Assembly: GCF_023630705.1 (NCBI RefSeq)
Contig: NZ_JALQEM010000034.1
Coordinates: 1-64,000, forward strand
Reading direction: 5' to 3'
DNA length: 64,000 bases
From: Caballeronia sp. GAFFF1
Lineage (GTDB): Bacteria > Pseudomonadota > Gammaproteobacteria > Burkholderiales > Burkholderiaceae
Made by a program: the position numbers and the translations under genes. Below are positions 9,527 to 15,757 of the stretch, in pieces (position 1 is the first letter of the stretch; each line of letters starts with the position of its first letter). The notes beneath the pieces were generated by a model. It saw nothing but the letters and a program-made list of their open reading frames with translations, was not told where the DNA came from and ran no database searches.

Positions 9527-9576
9527 TTTGCGTTTTGCATGCAGACGCATGCATGCGGTGCGCAGCATGCAAACCG
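9527..9576. repeat. Heptamer-type GCATGC-rich intergenic repeat
   Basis: The stretch just upstream of the gene at 8940-9491 contains GTTTTGCATGC, GCATGCATGC and CAGCATGCAAAC in close succession. The same TGCATGCAAA unit recurs in other intergenic gaps here (about 5097, 10730, 26897, 27941, 41580, 43660 and 54489). I assign it to the degenerate heptanucleotide repeat family of this genome. Confidence 0.6.
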
Positions 9577-9626
9577 CCCACAGCAAGAGTCTCGCCTTAC
9601 AGCCAGGAAAGCCGGAGGTCGCGGTG

Positions 9627-10382
9627 TCAGCCGGCGTCTGAAATTTTCGCCGACGCCTCTTGCGCACGCCGCAGCCGCTCGCGGCTGTTGGAGAGGTGCA
9701 TGCGCATGGCGGCGCGCGCCGCCTCCGGATCGCGGCGCTCGATGGCATCGTAGATATCCTCGTGCTCGCGATTCACGCGGTCGAGGTAACTGCCCGGATC
9801 GTTGTGCGCGAGCGCGGCCGAATTCACTCGCGTGCGCGGAATGATCGTATTGCCGAGCTGGCTCAGAATGCTGTGAAAGTAGCGGTTGCCCGTTGCCTTC
9901 GCCAGTTCGAGATGGAATGCGACATCCGCCGCAACGGCGTTTTCCGTGCCGGAAGCGATGTGCCGTTCGAACTCATCCAGTGCGCGACGCATCTGCGCGA
10001 GGTTCTCGTCTGTGCGGCGCATCGCCGCCAGCCCCGCAGCCTCCGCTTCGAGACTGATGCGCAGTTCGAGGATCGCCATCACGTCGCGGATCGTCAGGTC
10101 GCCGGCGGCTTCGATCTGGAATCGGTCATGGTCGCCCGCCTCCAGCACGAAAGTGCCGATGCCATGCCGGGTTTGCACGAGCCGCGCCGCCTGCAGCCGC
10201 GAAATCGATTCGCGCACGACGGTGCGGCTCACGCCGAGCTGCGCCATGATTTCGGATTCTGTCGGCAGCTTGTCGCCGGGCTGAAGCGTCCCGCTGCGAA
10301 TCCGCTCGGACAGTTCGGCGACGACCTCCTCGGTCAGATTGCGGGAACGGCGAAGCGCGCCAGGCGCGAGTGCAGGAGACAT
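9627..10382 (-). CDS. FadR-subfamily GntR transcriptional regulator
   Basis: A 251-residue regulator with an N-terminal GntR winged helix (about residues 17-85: LPTESEIMAQLGVSRTVVRESISRLQAARLVQTRHGIGTF) and a C-terminal all-helical FCD ligand domain. The FCD histidines and acidic residues are present (AFHLELAKATGN, NREHEDIYDAIERRD, RMHLSNSRERL), as in metal-dependent carboxylate sensors. It is a DNA-binding repressor or activator responding to a small organic acid. No catabolic operon abuts it on the same strand, so its target may lie elsewhere. Confidence 0.88.
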   Translation of the reverse strand: MSPALAPGALRRSRNLTEEVVAELSERIRSGTLQPGDKLPTESEIMAQLGVSRTVVRESISRLQAARLVQTRHGIGTFVLEAGDHDRFQIEAAGDLTIRDVMAILELRISLEAEAAGLAAMRRTDENLAQMRRALDEFERHIASGTENAVAADVAFHLELAKATGNRYFHSILSQLGNTIIPRTRVNSAALAHNDPGSYLDRVNREHEDIYDAIERRDPEAARAAMRMHLSNSRERLRRAQEASAKISDAG

Positions 10383-10852
10383 GAGTGAACCGGTCGTAGA
10401 AAGGCCAATGGCCCATTATAGGGCGCAGACCCGCTTGTACGATGACTATTGCGCAGCGGCCATACGCCGTCTTCCGCCGCACTTGTATGCAAAGTGCAAT
10501 CGTTACGGCGGTAATGGATGCCTGAAACTACGCATTGAATCGCCGAAAGTTGGGGCGTAGAGTTCACGTACTGCATGAAGTGCACGCCATGTGGTCCGCT
10601 GGCCGGACCGCATATCTTTTGTTCGCTTCCTCTCGGGGCTCGCGAATCCCATGTCCGCATCCCTTGGATTCGCCATCCTCCGCGCACGCGCAAGCTATCG
10701 CAAGATGCGGATCTCGGCCGCTGCGGCGACTTGCATGCAAGATGCAAGCGCGGACAAGCGCGCCCGCACTGCGATCGCGGGGTGGCCGGCGGTCCGCTTC
10801 CTTTATTCGGCGAGCGATGCACCTGCAATACGGGACGGCAAGGAGACGAGTA
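10383..10852. other. Intergenic region with a CTTGCATGCAAG palindrome
   Basis: These 470 bases lie between the divergent GntR gene and the 137-residue protein. No open frame here looks coding. A perfect 12-base palindrome, CTTGCATGCAAG, lies at 10730-10741 and is followed by GATGCAAGC; TATGCAAAGTGCAAT lies at 10487-10501. These could be GntR operators or members of the heptamer repeat family. No clear promoter boxes were seen. Confidence 0.4.
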
Positions 10853-11266
10853 ATGATGCGTGAAGTAACCGGGGCGTTCTGCGGCCCGCGCAAGCTGGAC
10901 GAAGCATTGGAAGACCTGCGCGCCGAAGGCATTGCAGGCGACCGTATCCGCGTGGCCTGCGTCGAGCCCCTCGCGGAAATCCAGTTGTCGATCGCGCTCA
11001 GCGCCAGTTCGCCCACGCAATGGATCACCGCCGAACATGCCGGTTATGCGCCGTATTTCAAGGACGACGCGATCGACGCCGAATCGCCGCGCGCCGATAT
11101 TCTTCCGGACTTCCGTGATCGCGATGCGGCCGCCCAGGCGGAAAGCCTCGGCACGGTGACCCGAGTCATTGTCAGCATTCGCGACGACGCGGAGATGCGT
11201 GCCGTGTGCGACATCTTCTCGCGTCTCGGCACCGACGATATCGACGCCGAAAGCGCGGCGGTCTGA
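10853..11266 (+). CDS. Hypothetical protein, 137 residues
   Basis: A soluble acidic protein of unknown function. AAGGAGACGAGTA precedes tandem ATG codons; the first is used here and the second is equally possible. Residues 1-40 (MMREVTGAFCGPRKLDEALEDLRAEGIAGDRIRVAC) read as a beta-alpha-beta unit with an FCGPRKLDEAL turn, and residues about 100-130 give a second similar unit (GTVTRVIVSIRDDAEMRAVCDIFSRLG). This recalls small stress-related or general-stress-like proteins with ferredoxin-like halves, but I cannot name a family. It stands alone on its strand. Confidence 0.68.
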   Translation: MMREVTGAFCGPRKLDEALEDLRAEGIAGDRIRVACVEPLAEIQLSIALSASSPTQWITAEHAGYAPYFKDDAIDAESPRADILPDFRDRDAAAQAESLGTVTRVIVSIRDDAEMRAVCDIFSRLGTDDIDAESAAV

Positions 11267-11287
11267 CTCACCGCGCTCGACGCGGGG

Positions 11288-11536
11288 CTACTGGGGCGTC
11301 GTATCGGCAGGTTTCGCCTTCTTCTTGTGCTTGAAATGAAAGCCGCCCTTGTGCGTGCTTCCCGGTGCGGACGTATTGTCTCCGCCTACCGTCGGCGCGG
11401 CGGTCGCCGCCCCGTGCGCGTTGCCGCCGCCCGAGCCGCCGTTGCCATTGCCGCCGGCCTGCGCCATCGCGCTGCCCGAGGCCAGTGCCACGCCGGCCGC
11501 CAACGCGATCAGCCCTGCCAGTCTGCTCGTTCTCAT
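11288..11536 (-). CDS. Small secreted Gly/Asn/His/Lys-rich protein
   Basis: An 82-residue protein with a classical signal peptide (MRTSRLAGLIALAAGVALASGSAMAQ, cleavage predicted after AMA). The mature part of about 57 residues is low-complexity: a GGNGNGGSGGGN stretch, then a basic HKGGFHFKHKKKAK tail. GGAG lies upstream of the ATG. It is likely periplasmic or extracellular, and no domain is recognisable. The gene at 10853-11266 ends convergently 21 bases away. Function unknown. Confidence 0.7.
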   Translation of the reverse strand: MRTSRLAGLIALAAGVALASGSAMAQAGGNGNGGSGGGNAHGAATAAPTVGGDNTSAPGSTHKGGFHFKHKKKAKPADTTPQ

Positions 11537-12120
11537 CTCGTTTGCTCCGTTTGTCGAGGTTGATTGTCACGCGCCTGCTTCTGTCGATTCTTTGCATTTT
11601 TTATGCGGCACGCAGCACGCAGTATGGATCCGCGATAGAAGACTGAGCCGGTGGCGAGTTCCAATTCCCTCGCCGACGAGCCGCCATCCGAACCGCCGAG
11701 AGACCTACAGCAGGTTTCGTGCTCGTTCCCTCACCCTTACTCAAAGCATGCTTCCGATCCGCGTGAAGCGATCGCTGCATGTCGAAAATCGGCCCTGCCT
11801 TACGCATTCGAGAACACTCTATTGACCGCTGACTTTCTGTTTGATTACAGACAGCGCTGTCGCAAGGACGAAGACATCGCTCATCGAAGGCACCGTGCGC
11901 CATCGCACGGACGTACACCCCGCGGAATCCGTTAAATACGATCAAACAACCTCGATGGCGAGTGCGAGGGTTCAGTGGATCGAATGTAATTCACTGAGCG
12001 AATACACCGCCGCCCGTACGCCCCGGTTTGAATAACGTAAATGGCGTTCGTTGAGGGGAATGCCCTTGAGCGCCTAACTGGCCGGTCGCACCGTTGGCCA
12101 GGTACAAGGGACCAGACATA
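11537..12120. other. Intergenic region upstream of the carrier-protein operon
   Basis: In these 584 bases the open frames have no ribosome sites or family features. A period-7 stretch (GCGGCAC, GCAGCAC, GCAGTAT) lies near 11613-11635, and a perfect 12-base palindrome GACAGCGCTGTC at 11850-11861. The promoter of the carrier-protein operon must lie near the right end, but I cannot place its boxes. Confidence 0.4.
12078..12101. promoter_or_regulatory. Inverted repeat just upstream of the carrier-protein gene
   Basis: CTGGCC and GGCCAG form six-base arms around a 12-base spacer, ending 20 bases before the carrier-protein ATG. It could be an operator or a leader hairpin. No regulator gene is adjacent, so what binds it is unknown. 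Confidence 0.35.
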
Positions 12121-12372
12121 ATGAAAACTGAATTGCGCCGCATCCTTTCCGAATCCGCACGCCTCGACGTGCCCATCGATACCCTTTCCGACAGCGACGA
12201 TCTCTATGCCGCCGGTCTTTCGTCGCTTGCCACGGTTCACGTGATGCTTGCGATCGAAGACGAGTTCGGCGTCGAAATCCCGGACCACATGCTTACGCGC
12301 CGGCTCTTTTCCAGCGTGGATTCGCTCGCGGCCGCCGTGGAGGAACTTCGTCGTCAGCAGGCGGCAGCATGA
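12121..12372 (+). CDS. Acyl carrier protein-like carrier protein of an aa:CP ligase cluster
   Basis: An 83-residue carrier protein with the four-helix ACP pattern. The phosphopantetheine site is in DDLYAAGLSSLATVHVML: Ser35 is the expected attachment residue, and Ser34 replaces the usual Asp of the DSL motif. The ATG is nine codons inside the open frame and is preceded by AAGGG. It overlaps the next gene by ATGA, so translation is probably coupled. Dedicated carrier proteins of this size accompany amino acid:[carrier protein] ligases, and one is encoded two genes downstream; this protein is therefore inferred to carry an aminoacyl group rather than a fatty acyl chain. Confidence 0.88.
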   Translation: MKTELRRILSESARLDVPIDTLSDSDDLYAAGLSSLATVHVMLAIEDEFGVEIPDHMLTRRLFSSVDSLAAAVEELRRQQAAA

Positions 12373-13634
12373 ACGCCGCCGCGCAGGAAGTCGAAGCGTC
12401 GCAATTGGCGGAACTCGATCGCAGCGCAGGCGCCCGTAGCGAGACTGAGTTGCTCGAAGCCGCGCGTCGCGTCGCCGCGATTGCAGCAAACCATGCGAGC
12501 GCCGTCGACAAAGAAGCGCGCTTTCCCGCAGAGGCCGTCGCCGCGATGCGTGACGAACGGCTCTTCTCCGCCATGGTGCCCGTGATTCATGGTGGCGACG
12601 GCCTCTCGCTTTCAGGCGTCGCTCGCCTGTGCGAAACCCTCGCGCAAGGCTGCGCGTCCGCCGCGATGATCTACGCAATGCATCAGAGCCAGGTGATCTG
12701 CATCGTCGATCACGGCGCGAATGTGCAATGGCAGCGCGATTTCCTGACGCGTATGGTGAGCGAGCAGTGGCTGCTCGCCTCCGCGACCTCCGAGGAGACC
12801 ATCGGCGGCAATATGCGTACGAGCGCGTGCGCGGTCGATCTCGTCGATGGCGCGTTCACGATCGAGAAGCTTGCGCCGACGATTTCATATGGAAAGTACG
12901 CCGACTGCATTCTGGTCACGGCACGCCGTCATCCCGATGCGCCGCCCTCTGATCAGGTACTGATCGTCGCGCCGCGCGAGACCTGTACGCTCGAACAGCG
13001 CGGCACATGGGACACGCTCGGCATGCGCGGCACGTGCAGCGAGGGCCATCGCCTCGTCGCAAGCGGAACCGCGGAGCAGATTTTGCCAGTACCGTTTTCG
13101 AAGATCGCCGACGAAAGCATGCTGCCCGTATCGCATACGCTGTGGTCGTCGGTATGGATCGGCATTGCATCGGATGCAGTGAATCGCGCGCATCAATTCT
13201 TTCGCAATCAGGCGCGTGGCAAGCCGGGTGCGTTGCCGCCGTCGGCGTCGCGGCTCGCACAGGCCGTCACGCTCATTCGCATGATGCAGGCGCGCCTGCG
13301 TGAATCGCTCGCGGCGGTCGAAGCGTCGCAGCGTCAACGCGTGATACGTCAGGCAAGCCATGCAGACGACATCGATGCGCCGCTCACCGCATCCATCGGT
13401 CTTGCATCGGACCTCAACATGCTCAAGCTCTCGATTTCACAATCGGCTGTGCATGTAGTGCAAGAGACGCTGATGATCTGTGGAATGGCCGGCTATAAAA
13501 ACGACACGCCTTTCAGCGTGGGGCGGCATTTGCGCGACCTGCATTCCGCGCCGCTCATGATCAGTAACGACCGCATTGAATTGAACACGGCGAATCTGCT
13601 GCTCGCGCAGCGCGCCGCAACCGGGGACCTGTAA
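12369..13634 (+). CDS. Acyl-CoA dehydrogenase-like flavoprotein
   Basis: A 421-residue protein of the acyl-CoA dehydrogenase superfamily: an N-terminal helical domain (about 25-135, with FPAEAVAAMRDERLFSAMVP), a middle beta domain (about 136-235) and a C-terminal helical domain (about 250-410, with the VVQETLMICGMAGYKND and RHLRDLHSAPLMISN segments). Such enzymes are FAD-dependent and desaturate thioester substrates. It overlaps the carrier gene by four bases and lies two bases before the ligase gene, so the likely substrate is a thioester on the carrier protein, as in other carrier-protein-dependent dehydrogenases. That substrate assignment is inference. Confidence 0.85.
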   Translation: MNAAAQEVEASQLAELDRSAGARSETELLEAARRVAAIAANHASAVDKEARFPAEAVAAMRDERLFSAMVPVIHGGDGLSLSGVARLCETLAQGCASAAMIYAMHQSQVICIVDHGANVQWQRDFLTRMVSEQWLLASATSEETIGGNMRTSACAVDLVDGAFTIEKLAPTISYGKYADCILVTARRHPDAPPSDQVLIVAPRETCTLEQRGTWDTLGMRGTCSEGHRLVASGTAEQILPVPFSKIADESMLPVSHTLWSSVWIGIASDAVNRAHQFFRNQARGKPGALPPSASRLAQAVTLIRMMQARLRESLAAVEASQRQRVIRQASHADDIDAPLTASIGLASDLNMLKLSISQSAVHVVQETLMICGMAGYKNDTPFSVGRHLRDLHSAPLMISNDRIELNTANLLLAQRAATGDL

Positions 13635-13636
13635 CC

Positions 13637-14710
13637 ATGAACATGCCGACGGAACAAGCCGCGCTCGTGCCGGCTGAAGCAACCGCGCAAACACAATCGA
13701 ACGCGACGCAAGCACACTACGACAAGTCCGACGTCACGTTGCGGGACCGCCTGATCGAGGCGGGCATTCTCATCGATACTGGCGAAGACGGACTCTATGG
13801 CCGCAGTGCGATTTTCGAAGATATCGTCGAACGCCTGAATCAGGCCATTACGTTGCTGGGCGCGGACCAGCATGCAGAAGTGCTGCGTTTTCCGCCCGCC
13901 ATGCGCCGGCGCGACTTCGAAGATAGTGAGTATCTGAAGAGCTTTCCGAATCTCGCCGGTACGATTCATTCGTTTCAGGGCAGCGATCGCGGGCATCATC
14001 GCCTGCTGGAAGCGCTTGAAAAGATCGTTCATATCGGCGAAGAGGAAGAACGCTCCGACGAATGGATGGACCAGCAGAAGCCCACGCGCCTGGTGCTCAC
14101 CCCGGCCGCCTGCTACCCGATCTATCCGCTCGTTGCCAAACGCGGCAACCTCGCGAAGGACGGCGCAACGTTCGACGCATTCTCCTACTGCTTCCGTCAC
14201 GAGCCGTCCATCGATCCGGGCCGGATGCAGATGTTCCGCATGCGCGAATATATTCGCGTCGGCAGTCCCGAACAGGTCATGGCATTCCGCCAGAAGTGGA
14301 TTGAACGCGGCTCGCTGCTCGTAGAACTCTTGCAGTTGCCGTTCGAGATCGATCTCGCCAACGATCCTTTCTTCGGGCGCGGCGGCAAGATCGTTGCGGA
14401 TAGCCAGCGCGCGCAGCAATTGAAGTTCGAACTGCTCGTTCCGGTCGCGACGCCCGACCGCCCGACCGCATGTCTCTCGTTCAACTATCACATGGAACAC
14501 TTCGGCGAGCTGTGGCACATTCGCCAGGCAGATGACGCCGTCGCGCATACGGCATGCGTGGGCTTCGGGATGGAGCGCACGACGCTGGCCCTGTTCCGCC
14601 ATCACGGTCTCGATGTCAAGGCGTGGCCTGCGTCCGTGCGTGAGTTGCTTTGGGGCGATGCAGCGCCGATCATCTCCAAGGGCCTTGCCAAGATGGGTCA
14701 AGAGGCATGA
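13637..14710 (+). CDS. Amino acid:[carrier protein] ligase (class II seryl-tRNA-synthetase-like)
   Basis: A 357-residue class II aminoacyl-tRNA-synthetase-like protein without the long N-terminal tRNA-binding coiled coil of true SerRS. It has a motif-2-like block (CFRHEPSIDPGRMQMFRMREYIRVG, about 185-209) and a motif-3-like block (VGFGMERTTLALF, 308-320). Cys159, Glu204 and Cys279 form the likely zinc triad that recognises the amino acid in SerRS of the archaeal type and in aa:CP ligases. Characterised Bradyrhizobium relatives adenylate glycine or alanine and load it onto a carrier protein's phosphopantetheine, not onto tRNA. The carrier gene two genes upstream fits this. Which amino acid is used here cannot be read from the sequence. 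Confidence 0.9.
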   Translation: MNMPTEQAALVPAEATAQTQSNATQAHYDKSDVTLRDRLIEAGILIDTGEDGLYGRSAIFEDIVERLNQAITLLGADQHAEVLRFPPAMRRRDFEDSEYLKSFPNLAGTIHSFQGSDRGHHRLLEALEKIVHIGEEEERSDEWMDQQKPTRLVLTPAACYPIYPLVAKRGNLAKDGATFDAFSYCFRHEPSIDPGRMQMFRMREYIRVGSPEQVMAFRQKWIERGSLLVELLQLPFEIDLANDPFFGRGGKIVADSQRAQQLKFELLVPVATPDRPTACLSFNYHMEHFGELWHIRQADDAVAHTACVGFGMERTTLALFRHHGLDVKAWPASVRELLWGDAAPIISKGLAKMGQEA

Positions 14711-15699
14711 ACGCGCGCTCGCCTGCAGAAGCGTTGACTGGCGCGGACGACGAAGCAAGCCGCCATGCATTGCATCGCGGCGAGCGCGTCTGGCTCGAAA
14801 CCAATTGCTATGTCGATTTGTGGATCGAGCTGCTGCATCACTTCGGCTGCGATCCGCATGCGGCGCTCGGCTTCACGGTGACGCAAGCGTTCGAGGGAGA
14901 CCAGTTCACGTTTCCCAAGTTCTCTCTCGACGATATCGGCAGGCTTTACGGCCTGCAAGCGCAAGAGCTCGCCATCTACGATACGCTCGAAGCACACGTA
15001 TGCGAGCAGACGAAACGCGGGCATGTGGTGGTCGCCGAAGTCGACGCGCACTATCTGCCCGATACGCGGGCTACCGCTTATCGTCAGACGCACTCGAAGA
15101 CGACCATCGCGATCGACTCAATCGACGCTCAAGCAAAACGCCTCACGTACTTCCATAACGCAGGCTATTTCGCGCTATCGGGCGAAGACTATGACGGCGT
15201 CTTTCGATTGATGCCGAATCTCGCAAGCGATGTGCTTGCGCTATTTCCATACGTCGAATTCGTCAAGCGCGCGAGGGCGCCGCTCGAGGGGCAAGCATTG
15301 GTGCAGCGTTCGCTCGAACTACTCAAGCTGCGTCTCGTAGATCGGCCGGGCGCGAATCCCATCACGCAATGGCGTAGGGAATTCCCCGAGCATTTGCAGA
15401 GACTGCTCGAGCGCGACGTCGCCTATTACCATCTGTACACGTTCAACGTCATGCGTCAGCTAGGTTCGAATTTCGAATTGCTGTCGAAATATCTGACCTG
15501 GCTGGGTGCGAATGGCGTGACTGTTCCAGAGGACATTCGGAGTAACGCACAGGCCATTGCCAGCGAAGCGATGGTGATGCAGTTCCGGCTTGCGCGGGCA
15601 CGTATGCGTTCGCGTTCGGACTCATGCAACGACTGCCTCGACTCACTCGAAGCGGCGTACGAGAAGGTCATCGAGCCCCTCGCCTCGCTTCTTCTTTAG
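14707..15699 (+). CDS. DUF1839-like protein of the aa:CP ligase cluster
   Basis: A 330-residue protein overlapping the ligase gene by ATGA. It contains a WLETNCYVDLWIELLHHFGCDP segment (about 30-51), an FEGDQFTFPKFSLDDIGRLYG segment (about 64-84) and VVVAEVDAHYLPDTRATAYRQTHSKTTIAI (about 108-137), followed by a helical C-terminal half. I match it to the DUF1839 family from its content and position beside aa:CP ligases. The middle part, with Asp/Glu, His and Cys residues, resembles papain-like or transferase folds seen in peptide-processing proteins, but the reaction is unknown. It may transfer or process the aminoacyl group on the carrier. Confidence 0.75.
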   Translation: MNARSPAEALTGADDEASRHALHRGERVWLETNCYVDLWIELLHHFGCDPHAALGFTVTQAFEGDQFTFPKFSLDDIGRLYGLQAQELAIYDTLEAHVCEQTKRGHVVVAEVDAHYLPDTRATAYRQTHSKTTIAIDSIDAQAKRLTYFHNAGYFALSGEDYDGVFRLMPNLASDVLALFPYVEFVKRARAPLEGQALVQRSLELLKLRLVDRPGANPITQWRREFPEHLQRLLERDVAYYHLYTFNVMRQLGSNFELLSKYLTWLGANGVTVPEDIRSNAQAIASEAMVMQFRLARARMRSRSDSCNDCLDSLEAAYEKVIEPLASLLL

Positions 15700-15701
15700 A
15701 A

Positions 15702-15729
15702 CCGGTGCCGCGCCTCGACGCGGCACCGG
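15702..15729 (+). terminator. Strong hairpin between the DUF1839-like and GH2 genes
   Basis: CCGGTGCCGCG and CGCGGCACCGG form a perfect 11-base-pair stem with the loop CCTCGA, starting two bases after the DUF1839-like stop. The downstream bases CTTCTCATTC are only weakly T-rich, so it may be an attenuator, a processing site or a weak terminator that lowers expression of the GH2 gene. Confidence 0.5.
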
Positions 15730-15757
15730 CTTCTCATTCATCCCCGAAGGTTGTGAT

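Noticed and set aside
13493..14770. 425-residue minus-strand frame opposite the aa:CP ligase
   Set aside because: The plus strand carries a complete motif set for the ligase; the antisense product has no recognisable feature or ribosome site.
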